Counted from the stretch's first letter, positions 46,701 through 58,424 are shown. The stretch is DNA of 64,000 nt from Lineus longissimus (GCF_910592395.1 NC_088321.1:10356001-10420000); one strand, 5' to 3'. The notes: generated by a model from the letters alone, not told the origin. Numbers and translations are program-made.

Positions 46701-48544
46701 CATCGTTTTTCTGAAGATCAATGTTCAGCTTAACATCATGATCACATCCATTAAATGAGAGAACCTCACCAAAATAAGTTGACTTGGCGTAATTTGCACC
46801 GTATTTCACACTGGAGGATTTTGAAATCGTAGGGTTAAAATGTCTTGAAAACCATAGCATTTAAAGACACAGTCGTTAACTTTTGTGGAGAAATTCCGTG
46901 GCCATAAATGGCAAAGACTTTACACGGAGCCACAGCCAATGTATAAACATAAACAGCCTCAAGTAGAGTGGAGCAACCGATTGATACCCGATTGATTCTG
47001 ATGGCTTGGAACTTCAGACGGAAATGGCGATGAAAAGAAGCAAACTGTAGGTCTTCTATGTCTGTGTAGCTTCGTATTGCGGTAGACTGTAAGCTAGCTC
47101 CCCTGTTGAGCAGTGTTACAATATTGGATGCGGGAATAAAAGAAAACAAAGATGCAGTGGTTTTGCTTCCAAAGTTTATTAATAATGTATAGTCCACAGA
47201 CGCATTTACCTTATATTCCTGTCACTTCCATCAAGAAAGAACACACTGGTGTCTGAAATGCAAAGGAACACAACATTGTTCCATTATAAATTGCCTTAGT
47301 CATTTTTAAGCTTCAACTTGATTTACTAAAATTTACGAAAGCCCAGAGGCCCATCTGAAATTCGAAATCCGAAGTCCGAAATTCTCCAATCCGAAATCCA
47401 TATTTCAAAATCCCTAATCGCTGGGAAACGTTTAGACTATCATATTAACTGTGACATTCAGTACATTGCTGTTATGAGAATGGATAAATTTCAAGTGAGT
47501 TAAGAGACCACTGGTGGTTCAATTAAGTGAAGTTTTTGCATTAAATTGCAACTATAATTTTAGCCCCTACTTGGGTACGATTCTTTGAGCTAGTCAGAAT
47601 AGCAGGAATATCATTTTAAAGAATGCAATATATTTGACCTATATTCTACTCATCATAACGTCAAGAATGTATCATGGTATATGTAAAATAATCATCTGAC
47701 ATCAGCCGGTCGAGCTGATTTAGCTTGTAACGATGATTTGATGCATATGAACGCAGTGCCGATTGCGGCAATTTGCACTCACCGAACAAACTGTTACACG
47801 ACATCTAATTGGTTTCGAAATTTTGTCAGTTTTCCTCTGATTGGTTAATATTGTATCTCAAATTTCGGATTTTGAATTTCGAATTTCAGATGAGCCTGCT
47901 GGGCTTTCGTAGAAATTAGCACCAATATCTTGAAAATGCGATCCCAGCTGCTATCATTGGTATCATTTAAATATACTGTGTGTATGTTGCCACGGTTTTG
48001 AGTAAGAATGCACATGTTGACACTTTTTAATTGAATGGAAGACTTTTTAGGCGTTTAAGATTGTTTTGACTGTTGAAGTAGTGTATTTCCAACATGTGAG
48101 TGTGAAAAGTAGATTGTTGTGCTTTTTAATGAAGTATAATCAACTATTGTCATTTTTCTTGAAAGAGGTGATGTGTCCAATGCGAATTTTTAGACCGGCA
48201 ACCACTCGCCAATGACGCAATCATTTGGCAGTGGGCACCTACTTGTGAAACGCTTTGCACCAACCTCTGAAATGATTTTAAGACAGGCAAGCATTTTTGT
48301 TAAATTGACAATACATGTAGTATAATTGTTTTATGCATTTGAATTTATCTTACTATTCGATATAGGATTTAGAATGATATCATCACCTAATTTTTGCGGC
48401 CTGGAATGACTGAGCCGATTTGAATTTACTGATGGGGGCCTGAATATTTCCAAACAACTCACCACTGTGGTTGATACATGTGTCTCCCGTACTTCCACAG
48501 GCGATGGATTGAAGGAGAAATACAAAGGTTAGTACGTTGCACAT
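43717..48544 (-). CDS. Copy D: intact secreted LamG + PAN/apple protein (5 exons)
   Basis: The only copy open through every exon. Exon 1 is 48,463-48,544 (ATG 48,544; signal peptide MCNVLTFVFLLQSIACGSTG). Exon 2 is 47,210-47,252. Exon 3 is 46,260-46,810 (LamG-like). Exon 4 is 44,208-44,219. Exon 5 is 43,717-43,943 (PAN/apple-like, TAA at 43,717-43,719). The total of 915 nt gives 304 residues. All splice sites are GT/AG and phases agree. PAN features are NPCRIENR, then C-x3-C-x8-C (CSLYCYDKNTCNETC), KAFSFN and a final C. The product should be secreted; LamG and PAN domains bind carbohydrate or protein ligands in other proteins, but the ligand here is unknown. A PIF/Harbinger relic lies in intron 3. 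An alternative end by splicing at ATAT/GTAA of exon 5 cannot be excluded. Confidence 0.72.
44687..45883 (+). mobile_element. PIF/Harbinger relic in intron 3 of copy D
   Basis: Terminal inverted repeats GGGACCTGTTTCATAAAG and the complementary TTTATGAAACAGGTCCC delimit 1,197 bp. Sister copies A, B and C have the uninterrupted sequence GGGCCTGGCATGCC here. A transposase remnant is inside. The usual 3-bp target duplication is not clear; the right edge carries a few extra bases (ATGGCTCC). Confidence 0.83.
44926..45600 (+). pseudogene. HARBI1-like transposase remnant
   Basis: The N-terminal part has RRERVFRDRFNPLDSVRDD and LFIKRYRFLKNICFDF, typical of PIF/Harbinger transposases. The C-terminal part has RARCIIERCNGLLKLRLRCL followed by IIIQSGCLLHNIAV, the conserved end of the family. 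The central DDE core is missing, a stop lies at 45,139-45,141, and the frame wanders between the two blocks. The tail is Asp-rich. The MYB-like partner ORF is absent. Confidence 0.8.
46260..46810 (-). CDS. Copy D exon 3: LamG/ConA-like domain
   Basis: 551 nt, open, strong splice sites. It shows FGEVLSFNGCDHDVKLNIDL, AVSFALYFRQLLHNKRSES, VWYFLVVTVDIVRNIHKIYL, DGVKLNARTK and CLLNQQEVRSIYESG. Length differences to the other copies are multiples of three, which fits selection on the reading frame. Confidence 0.77.
47334..47911. mobile_element. Intron-1 MITE (TACGAAAGCC ends), copy D
   Basis: Orthologous to the copies at 8,317 and 28,562, followed by the clean uninterrupted AGCACCAATATC that is the BEL empty site. 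Confidence 0.62.
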
Positions 48545-51500
48545 CGTCAAAATGAAAGCCTAACCCGATCACACTGGATCGGAGTCGGCTCACAATAAAC
48601 TACAAATCCCAATACAATGGGCTCATTTCTACTGCGTTAAAAGTTCGAATGAATGTTATACAGAGTTATCCCTATTCATCATAGCTGCCTGCGTTCTTTG
48701 GCGAGGGATCCTTTAATCCAGTTATTGTGTTAGATATGGAGGATAGGCCGGTTGAAAATGCCCCTAAGAAATACTTAGCATATTACGAAATCCAAAATGT
48801 TCATGTAATCTGTCGAAAGAGGACATTTACGTCATTTGTACGTCAAATAAACGTCATACACGATTATTTATACAAAATACGGTGTAAAATAGAGAACATT
48901 TCTGGTAGTCCGGTAGTGATTGCAGCTGAAAAGGCATGTATACAATTGCCGTAAGAGGACAGCAGTTAGACTTAGTCGAAGAAAAACACACTTCATCTTC
49001 AAAACATAACGATAGCAAATGTTTTGTGACGTAATGTATATCGTTAAAACAGCATAAGAATGAAAAAAGTCCATAAGTGACCTCACATATAACTATCGCC
49101 CGACAATCAAGGCTGGCACTCCACTTGCACACACTAAACAATGCGTATAACGGATACATTGTGCAGTTATGTTCTTTAATTGTGTCGAAGTTATATCTTT
49201 AGCCTTAATCCAAAGAGACACTTTCTATTTGTATACATCATTGTACATGATTTATCCCGTTCACCGAAACCGCACAGCAAACTTCAATTCTTGCCACAGG
49301 TGACAATTGTATTACCAATTTGATTTAGGCATGTACATGAGCATTGTAGACAGCTGCAACCTGCTTCGATGTCCGATTTTCAAAAGTGCGAAAACAAATG
49401 TTTGTTGACACTAATTTTCACTGATCATTTTACTAGACACAACTAGACACCGTTTGCAACACATGGATACCTCTTGGAGGAACATTCGTTATGATGCCGT
49501 TGAGAAGTTGCCTCTACAAACAGAGAGCTTGACGAATATAATGATCATTTATAAAGCAATCAATAGTATAATTCAAGTAGTGACCAAAGTAGGTAGTTCC
49601 AATCCTTTTCCCGAAGACCAAGATGCTGCCACTTTCCGGTATTACGCCCGAGGCTGGTAACACATTTCTTTGGAGCTGATGTAGCGAAAGAAAGCGTGTC
49701 CATAATTAACGACATACTCATTTGTCGCAACCGTTAGCTTGGTAAGAGGGCCGCCGGTCGAAGTTGCGGCCTCGGTAAAACGGTATCGACGAAAGAGCTA
49801 AGGTGGCCATGGCCAGTACCAGAGTTGATGTGACACTTGCAAACGAGCCGTTGTTTTACGACATGTTGGCCTACTCTACTCAAACTTTGAACATAAAACA
49901 AAGGATAGTGCAACGAGAGAGAGACAGCTTTCCGGAACACGGATAAAACACCCAGTGAAATAGTTCAAAACTAATTAACTGTATTCATGCATGGTCGTAT
50001 CAATGAAACCATTGTTCGTATTGATTGAGTTGGAAGCAAAAAGATAACAAGTTTCAAAATCTATCAATTTCCAATATGTACACTATTTTGAATGTCTTAT
50101 GTTCTGCCTTAAATCCTTGCTTCTCACACTCTCCTGCACCAGTCCATGTTTGGTTAAGACAAAATTACTAATAAATTTGAGCTAAGCTTCGCTTCGTGTA
50201 TGTCAATGACAATTACTGTTTTTAAGTATTTTATTTTACAAGCCCTTAATCAGATTTAAGCTGTTTATTCTAATTTGATACATTGATTTGTGATTGACTT
50301 GGCGTTGCCTGTATAGCGTTGAAAAACATTCTCTTTGATGTGTATTATGTCTTAAAGTCAGTCAAATGGAACTATCCTTCTGCGATCAGAAGGAAAGCAT
50401 GCATTCCTGAAAAAGAATTTGTTTTCATACACATCATCATATCTGTGGCCCGTTCTAGCAAAACCAGTAGCATGTCACACATAAGATGAGCCCAGGTGAC
50501 ACCAGGAGATAATAGAAGAAATTGATGTCGTCAGACTTCACAAAAGACAGACAATAGTGAAAGGAACACACAGTCCGTCTTAACCTGCCAAGCTCAGAGC
50601 GACATTCGACTTGCTACACAACAAAAATAGAAAATCCGATTGAACGGTTTTTTCTTCGGAAAATAATGTTATTTCTACCTGAATTGTCAACTAGATGATC
50701 AAGTTGCACTCTAAAACCTGAGAATCAATCTGTGATTTGAATGGTAGTTATGGTTCAATGTTTGTCGATTTCCGTTCTGGTCGCCTGTTAATTTTCGTGA
50801 ATATACTGTATTGTCTCCTCTAAGCCATGTGAGCCCAGGAATTCTGTGCTAACTGTTTTGCCATGCACTACTAAGCATGGGTTCCGCCCCATAATCAATC
50901 TAACAGGCCTCAACATAACATAAACCACAGGAAATGTTGTTGATGGTAATTACGGTTATGTTAATGGTGTACCGCTGTCCACTGTGGTTGTGGGGGATTT
51001 GGAATTACAACCGAACTGGAGATCAGATTTTGCAAAGACATATTTATATTTACACAGAAATCTGGTCATCCTTCCGAATAAACTCGGGTGTTGCTTCATC
51101 CAAATGATTTTGCGAAGTTCTTTTTGTATATGTTAGGGTTCGCCATTTTGTTCCCTCGCAAGTCAGCAATACACTAATTGGTTTATAGAACATCTGGTAC
51201 AACATTTTGCACTGTGCACGAGTGTGTGTATTTGAGGGCCCACTGGACATACCCCTGTTCATATGTTAATACGGAAATACACACAGGTTAATAGATACAA
51301 ACCTATAATATCAATAAATGACTTGGGCAATGCCAAAATGCGTAAACTTGATATCTGCACGTGTTTGTTAAACTTCGTTGCAATCGATAAATTTTGTCAA
51401 AGTCTTTTGTCACTTCTTAATCTCGAAATAGAAATCTCGAAAAAGCTATCATGTAACTTTGATCTGTAAATTGCACAAGCATGCTGCTATCAACATAATA

Positions 51501-51619
51501 TTCTCCTGATGCTCAATTATTCTCACGAAGAATCCAATGAAATTGAACACAATAGGTCGAATCCTCCTCTATGGAACAAAGTTGTAACGTTGTATCCCTT
51601 GCTTTTCTGAAATTATTTT
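48545..51619. other. Duplicated flank between copies D and E
   Basis: The fullest example of the array's intergenic unit: 5' flank of D, the recurring minus-strand open frames (48,854-49,159; 49,734-49,940), a right-truncated 190-bp MITE (50,444-50,612) and the 3' flank of E. No independent gene is supported. Confidence 0.5.
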
Positions 51620-52427
51620 TTACATATTATGTAAAATTTCAGAAAAGTTGGTGTTGATATTAAAGCTAAAGGCTTTACAGGTCTCATTGCGTGTGTTCTT
51701 GTCATAACAGTACAAGCTGCATTGTATCTTTGATCGGACAGGTCCTCTGTTATAAGATATTTCGTCAATGGAGTCAGAGTCGCCGTCTTCCTTTATGAAC
51801 ATCAGTCGGTTTTCTATTCAACAAGGGTTAATAGTTAACGTTTCTCACAAAACCCCGGGCGGATAGATCGAGGTAGAATGAATATCAAATGTCAAATTCA
51901 CATACTGACCACTCTACCCGAGTGGTGTGTGAAGAGACGTCATTACCGACATACTCGACAGCATGGAACAACTTCTATAACTCTGAAGTGCTTCAAAATA
52001 GAACTGTAGGTCCCAAACTAGTTTGTTTTAAAGAGACAACATTCGCAGTCAGAATGTTTGTATAAAATCCCTTTAAAATAGTTTTTGAGAATGAGTGCCA
52101 TACTTACTCTCATATTTAACTGGAATGACAATGGGAAATGAGGATTCGGCGAGTGATATGTAAAAATACCCACAATCTGATTGGCTGTGACTGAATGACT
52201 GTATTACAAAGCCGTGCCACACGGAACTGAGAACGTGCTGCTTCTTCAGTTAAGCTTAGCGAATTTAACCATATTTACGCCGAGCGAAAGTTAACACCAC
52301 GGACGTTAACTGACTTAATTTGTTTTTTTACAAACGTGTTTGAGCACCAGCGCCGAAGACGTTGACGACTCAATGGACTTTAGCCTTTTCCATGGATTAT
52401 TCATGGTTGGAAAAACTTCTAACTTAC

Positions 52428-52972
52428 CGCTCTCATAAATACCTCGAACCTCCCGTTGATTCAACAGACATGGAAAAATCCTAAGGTTGGACATAGCACC
52501 GATAAAAGTGCAGCGTCTGATTTGGATGGGTAAACGACGACCAAGAAAATGAAAGTGACCTGATCTCAACTCGACAGATTTTGGCAGCTTCCTAGCATTC
52601 AGTTTTACTCCGTCGAGGTAAATCTTATGGATATTTATTACTATGTCCACCGTTACAACAAGAAAATACCAAACACGCACCTTGAGTGCCTTTCCAGTTT
52701 CAGTTATTCGCGCCCTATTCTTATGATGTCTGTTATTACACATTACTTGTATACCATGATAGCTTCTGACGTAAACGTTAAAGTGTCTTCCAGAAATCCA
52801 AATTATAGATTCCCATGGTCTGTTATGGTCACGCTGCCGAAAGTAGAGAGCAAACGAAACGACATCGTTTTTCTGAATATAAATGTTCAGCTTAACCTCA
52901 TGATCACATCCATTAAATGAGAGAACCTCACCAAAATAAGTTGACTTGGCGTAATTTGCAGCGTATTTCACA
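52428..52972 (-). CDS. Copy E exon 3: LamG/ConA-like domain
   Basis: 545 nt, open. It shows FGEVLSFNGCDHEVKLNIYI, VVSFALYFRQRDHNRPWES, VWYFLVVTVDIVINIHKIYL, FLGRRLPI and CLLNQREVRGIYESG. Acceptor CCTCCAG and donor GCG/GTAAGT are intact. Confidence 0.74.
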
Positions 52973-53496
52973 CTGGAGGATTTTGAAATCGTAGAGTTAA
53001 AATGTCTTGAAAACTTTAGCACTTAAAGACACAGTTGCTAACTGCTGTGGAGAAATTCCGATGCCATAAATGACAAAGTCTTTACACGGAGCCAGAGCCA
53101 AAGGTTTAAAGATAAACAGCCTCAAGTAGAGTGGAGAAACCGATTAATACCCGACTGAATCTTATGGCTTGGAACTTCCGACGGAAATGGCGATGAAAAG
53201 AAGCAAGGTGTAGATCTTCTATGGCTGTGTAGCTTCGTATTGCGGAAGACAGGAAGCTAGCTTCCATGTTGAGCAGTGTTTCAACATTGGATGCGGGACC
53301 AAAATGAAACAAAGATGCAGTGGTTTTGCTTCCAAAGTTTATGAATAATGGAGAATCCACAGACACAGTTACATTATATTCCTGTCAGTTCCATCAAGAA
53401 AGAACACACTGGTGTCTGAAATGCAAAGGAACACAACATTGTTCCATTATAAATCGCCTTAGTCAATTTTAAACTACAACTTGATTTACTAAAATT

Positions 53497-53886
53497 TACA
53501 AAAGCCCAGATGGCCCATTATAAATTATGAATTAGAAATCAGGAGTCCGAAATTCTCGAATCCGTAATCCGAAATTCAAAATCTCTCATCGCTGGGAAAC
53601 TTTTAGCCAATCAGATCAAGTGTAACAATCAGTACTTTGCTGTTATGACAATGGAGAAGTGAATTAAGAGCCCACTGGTGGTTCAATTAAATCAAGCTTT
53701 TTTTATTAAATTGCAGCCATAACCCGACATGGGCAGGATTTTTTGAGCTAGTCAGACTAGGAAGAATATCATTTTGAAAGAATGCAATATATTTGACCTG
53801 TTTTCTACTAATCATCGCGTCAAGAATGCATCACGGTATATGTAAAATAATCACCTGACATCAGCAAGTCGAGCTGATCTAGCTTC
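53497..53886. mobile_element. Intron-1 MITE, copy E, right end lost
   Basis: Matches 8,317 onward but stops after the AGCTTCTTA stretch and joins the conserved GGCACCAATATC flank, so the right terminal repeat is deleted. Confidence 0.55.
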
Positions 53887-54016
53887 TTAAAAATAGGCAC
53901 CAATATCTTGAAATTGCGATCCCAGCTGCTGTCATTGGTATTATCAAAATATACAGTGTGTATTTGATCCACTCACCAATTAGATCCCAAGCGAGACAAT
54001 ACACTAGTTCTACTAC

Positions 54017-55024
54017 GGTAGTTGATAAAGTATGGAATTGGTGAAACCTTGGAAACACTGATAAACCTTGTAATATTCAATGTAAACCATGGAATCACTG
54101 TGCAAATAGCGCGGGAAATCGGGTGCGTTCCTTCCACGATTTATACCCTCCCAACTGACAGTCTCGTCCCAGCTGACTTTATTGATAGCAATTTGCCAGT
54201 TAGTTCAGAAGCCAACATTTTTAATGTGGAGGATGACGTCATCAATTGGCAATGCGCTGTGGTCGTTAAAATATTTTATTTCTCTTCAATGGAAGCAAAA
54301 ATTAGTTTTTATGATTGTTTTGTATTCCATAGACGATAAAGTATTATGCTCGGTACTAGATGCACGAGATCATAGGACAAACACACACGTGAATAAAAAA
54401 ACCGCTTAGAACTGGTGACGTCACAAAGATCTCTGCATCCCTCGATGCGTACTGGAAGATGTAAGAAATCGCTCACGGCGAAGGAAATTTTCATCCGCAA
54501 ACTTCGGTAATAAACATACATGACTAGGCTTCTTTTATTCATCGTTTGTTATAAAATATCAGTCAATCATAGACAATTAGGCCCAGACATAGTCGTCAAC
54601 CTAATCCATGCATAATGCATGACAGGCCCCCAATTTTCTCTGTATCACCCTGTATGAACAGACCGATCCGTAGTTCAAATAGGCCCCGCGTGGTGGTGGC
54701 GTATTTATAAGCGGAGAGCTATTGGTCCATATTATGGGTGTGTGGTGGGCGTGTCTTCCCATATTTGGGAGATCAGTACTGTACACTGGAGGCGAGGTAC
54801 AACTGGGTTGTTCTAAAATATAGACTATTGAATCGGATATGCGACAGATTTCTAAATTACCATAAAATTCCGATCTGATCATGTAAGAATAAGCTCCAAA
54901 TGTTGATTCGTAACCACGTTAGGTTCGAATGGCATTATTTCATGTTTTTATGCATTTTAAGGAGTGTTTCCAAGGTTTATCAGTGTTTCCAAGGTTTCAC
55001 TAATTCCATACTTTATCACCTACC
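54017..55024. mobile_element. 1,008-bp TIR element, 9-bp target duplication
   Basis: Inverted ends GGTAGTTGATAAAGTATGGA and the complement of GGTAGGTGATAAAGTATGGA extend for about 50 bp, including CCTTGGAAACACTGATAAAC. TTCTACTAC flanks both sides (54,008-54,016 and 55,025-55,033). Copy A has the empty site once at about 22,188-22,196. There is no transposase. Nine-base duplications point to the Mutator group. Confidence 0.85.
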
Positions 55025-55200
55025 TTCTACTACTGGGTAGAGCCTAAACAAGTATGCATTTCGCAGCCATAAAAGGGGTGGGATATGAATGCTCATGTTG
55101 AACTTTTTAATAGACTGGAAGCCCTTTTTGGGCGCTTAAGACTGTCGTGGCTCGTGAACGAGTGCATACCCAGCATGTGAGTGTTTCACCCATTGGCCGG

Positions 55201-55372
55201 TGTAATGTTTTTGAGTGTTTCTGTTTTTGAGTGTTTCCCCTCATTGTTTGGGAACGCTCAAAAATAGATTGACGAGTTTTTCTGTGTATCCCCCCTATTG
55301 AAAAGTCATGGTCTCTCTAGCTGCCTATTGTTTGGAAACACTGAAACATGGGGAACAACCACAGATGTTACA
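55201..55372. mobile_element. 172-bp insertion with CCGG duplication
   Basis: Relative to copy A (GGCCGGTCCTTCC near 22,357), copy E gains 172 bp starting TGTAATGTTT and ending GATGTTACA, flanked by CCGG on both sides. The ends are short inverted repeats (TGTAA/TTACA). GAGTGTTTC is repeated inside. Confidence 0.7.
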
Positions 55373-56250
55373 CCGGTCCTTCCTGAGGCGCTCAGGAACT
55401 CCACTCAAGCAATATGATATATTGCATGTGAAAAGTTCATTCCTGTGCTTTCCAAAGAATTATAACTACAACTGTACCATCAGTTTTCTTGAAAGAGGTG
55501 ATGTGTCCAATGCGAATCTTAGAACGGCAACCACCGGCCAATGACGCAATCATTTGGCGGTGGGCACCTGCTGGCCAAACTCTTTGCTCCAACCTCTGAA
55601 ATGATTTGAGACAGGCAAGCAACCCTAACGCACTTTGTTAATACGGCAAAGTATAATTGTTTTAAGCATTTGCATTCATCGTACTATCCGATATAGGATT
55701 TAGAATGATGTCATCACCTAATTTGTGCGGCCTGGAATGACTGAGCCGAATTGATTTCATTAACGGGGACCTGAATAATTCCAAACAACTCACCTCTGTG
55801 GTTGATACATGTCTCTCCAGTACTTCTACAGACGATGGCTTGAAGGAGTACTATAACGGTAAGTAGGTGGCGCATCGTCGAACTGAAAGCCTAACTCACA
55901 CTGGATCGGAGTGGGCTCACAATACAATACCAACCCAAATACAATGGGCGTATTTCTACCTGGTTCAAAAGTTCGAATGAATGTTACAGAGTTATCAAGT
56001 ATAGCTGTATCTGTGCTGTATTCTTCGAATTTTCAATGTACATTCGTTACTCGATTCTTGAAAGATTCTTTTTCAATCTTGACTAAGAGATGATCATACG
56101 AATTTGATCAGAACTTCGAGGACCGTCTGCCTAGCATGCACGCGCAACTGTGCATGTCCTAACTGTGTTGCAATATGGCGTCTGAATGCTCTTTGTAAGG
56201 TGCATTTACAATTTTCTTAAAGAAAACCTATCACGAATCGCTTATAAAAA

Positions 56251-56604
56251 TATGTAGTTCTGAACGGCCCTGTTAAAACCTAAGGTGGGCGAATAACCTT
56301 CCATTGGTAAATCTTGGCAGTTTCGAGTTCCCCTCAGGCAGGTGATTATGAGAGCTTGCCATCTGGGTAACATTGCATGCATAAGTGACTCCAGTCCGTG
56401 AACTGCATAAGAGGTAATCACCAATTAAGTTATTTTTACGACGTTCAGGTGGTCTAAATAACAATTTTGTGCCTCGACAGGATCTCTTTAAAGCTTGATG
56501 TAGCTACAGACACTAATAGTTCATGGCGTGTAAAAATTGAATGATGTTTCGTGGAAGGCGTGAAAGGGCGTTGCTCATCAACACACCAACAATTAGTCCA
56601 GAAC
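56251..56604. mobile_element. About 350-bp insertion relative to copy A
   Basis: Copy A reads TATAAAAAGATCTCGCTATT. Here about 350 bp intervene, beginning TATGTAGTTCTGAAC and ending TTAGTCCAGAACT. Only a 7-bp inverted match (AGTTCTG/CAGAACT) is seen at the edges. Class unknown. Confidence 0.4.
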
Positions 56605-56743
56605 TCGCTATTGCGTTTTCTGAGCATGACCTTTAGTCAATATCTTTATCTGTTTCAACTATCTTGCTTGGGGTAAAATAGGCAACGTTTCTGGTAGTCC
56701 GGTAGTGATTGCAGCTGAAAAGGCATGCATTCACTTGCCGTAA

Positions 56744-57358
56744 GGCTGAAGTTACATAGACCTCACGTTTCATCGACTCACGACTCATTTGTCACTTGTC
56801 ATTCGTGACCAGATGAATGGACATTGGAAAACCTATTGACCTGTTCTCATTGAAGTGAATTTTGTAAGTTTTGCCCGCATTTGTCGTCTCACGTCATTTC
56901 ATGTCATTTCACGAGTGAGGCGATGAATGGACATGTTCATTCTTTGTGAAATGAGGTGGCAAAGAAAGTGGACGTCCATGTGCATTTGTAGTGATATCGC
57001 CTTCGAGTATAGCTACTTTTCGGCATTTTCATTAGTTTACACATTAATACAATAGCTAATTTCGATTGGAAATGAGAAACAATAACAAAAATGCAGCACT
57101 TTTATGTACCACATTGTTCTCGTCCGTCGCCTCCGCTTTCGTCTATTCTCCATCAGGAGCAGCATGGCTACCAGCTCTTCTTCTTCTGAGTCCTTGTGCG
57201 TCGCCTAGAAAATCCAAGTGACAAATGAACGAGCGAAAAGTGATCTGTATGTAAACCGCCGCGGTCACTCGTGACAAATGAGGAGTGACACGTGAAAATG
57301 AGCCATGAGTCGATGAAAAAATGTGGCGTGAGTAGCTCATTCCTATGTAACATCAGCC
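56744..57358. mobile_element. Harbinger-derived 615-bp MITE
   Basis: Ends GGCTGAAGTTACATAG and CTATGTAACATCAGCC form 16-bp inverted repeats with one mismatch, followed by longer subterminal similarity (CATCGACTCA, GTCACTCGTGAC). TAA precedes the left end, and TAG follows the right. The minus strand at about 57,095-57,190 encodes a fragment like the start of Harbinger transposases (AMLLLMENRRKRRRRTRTMW). Confidence 0.7.
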
Positions 57359-57935
57359 TAGCTGTTAGTCGTAAAGAAAAACACTTCATTCTTCAAAACA
57401 TAACGATAGCAAATATTTAGGCTGAAAGGGTGGATGTCGTCCTGGGTGCCGACAAATGGTACCCAGGTTCGAGATCGACTGGACAATAAGCACCCTGGGT
57501 GCTATTACCCTAGACAAACAGCACCCAGCTTCTTTTTGCCTGGCTTACGGATCTTAGGGACGAGGAAGTTTCTTGCAATCTCGTTTTTATGGTATAATTC
57601 AAGTCGTGATCAAAGTAGGTAGTTCCAATCTTTTTCCCGAAGGCTAAGATGCTGCCACTTTCCAGTATTTCGCCTAAGGCTGCTAACCCATTATTTTGGA
57701 GCAGCGCAGAAGAAGGCGCCTCCATAATTAAAGATCTACTCCCCTGTCACAACAGTAAGAAGGCTGCCGGTCGAAGTTGCGGCCTCGGTTAATTGGTATC
57801 GACGAAAGAGCTAAGGTGGCCATGACCAGTACCAGAGTTGATGTGACACTTCCAAACGAGCCGTTGTTTTACGACATGTTGGCCTACTCTACTCATACTT
57901 TGAACATAAAGCAAAGGATGGTGCAAAGAGAGAGG

Positions 57936-58424
57936 ATATTAACAGATCAGTATGTAGTACTATTTGGACTGTCTTGTGCAGTCAGTACATTCTCCTCATT
58001 TCTGTTTGGGTGAGTTAGGAGGGTTAAAGAAAGTTGTTAGGTAAAAAAAGCAAAGATTTTGTTAACCAAACGAGAAGTTGGTACATTTCATATACATAGT
58101 TAGACAATTAGATAATGACTTCATGACCTCTACTGATAAATACAGCCCTATCCAAGCACTCCTAAACTAATATAATGCAAGGTACGTACATTTAGGCTGC
58201 GGCACCTCTCCAGGGAGTGGTTTTGCATGGAGTGAATAACAATTGGTTGGCTTTTGTTGATATTGATTTTGAGGTCTAGATATTGAAAAGTCTATTAAAA
58301 GCGGTTAGAAAAAGACATTGTCTGCTAAAAAAAAGACGTTACGTAATTAAGTGTTAGAGGGAATTTTCTGAAACAAAAGTGATAAAATCTAAAATGGTAG
58401 ATTGTAAAACCCAGATGTGAAAAA
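57936..58424 (-). other. LINE 3' untranslated region
   Basis: AT-rich sequence between the ORF2 stop and the point where array homology resumes. No coding frame was found. The exact 3' terminus is inferred from loss of homology, not from a tail. Confidence 0.5.

Larger units (their letters stand above)
51620..55875 (-). pseudogene. Copy E: secreted LamG + PAN gene, nonsense in PAN exon
   Basis: Exon 1 is 55,794-55,875 (signal peptide MRHLLTVIVLLQAIVCRSTG). Exon 2 is 53,373-53,415 (last base before the donor changed from G to T). Exon 3 is 52,428-52,972. Exon 4 is 52,108-52,119. Exon 5 is 51,620-51,843. The lengths sum to 906 nt, still a multiple of three. In exon 5 the codon after the first PAN cysteine is TGA (51,818-51,820), where D has CGT. 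One later PAN cysteine is also replaced by serine (NFSEIL versus NFCEIV). Intron 1 carries a truncated old MITE and a 1,008-bp TIR element. Confidence 0.72.
55876..57935. other. Rearranged 5' flank of copy E
   Basis: Homologous to the flank of copy A but carrying three insertions (about 56,251-56,604; 56,744-57,358; about 57,420-57,592). The last replaces some 470 bp present in A. Array homology ends at about 57,935, where the LINE begins. Confidence 0.55.

Noticed and set aside
46835-47197. A 120-codon minus-strand frame spanning intron 2 of copy D (INFGSKTTASLF...), with relatives in A, B and E
   Set aside because: It is out of frame with the LamG exon and is broken in other copies. Conserved acceptor and donor sites on both sides give a phase-matched 43-nt exon 2, so this is duplicated intron DNA.
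57420-57592. GGTTCGAGATCGAC near 57,466 resembling a tRNA B box, possible tRNA-derived SINE
   Set aside because: No matching A box at the right spacing and no cloverleaf; only a replaced segment relative to copy A is certain.
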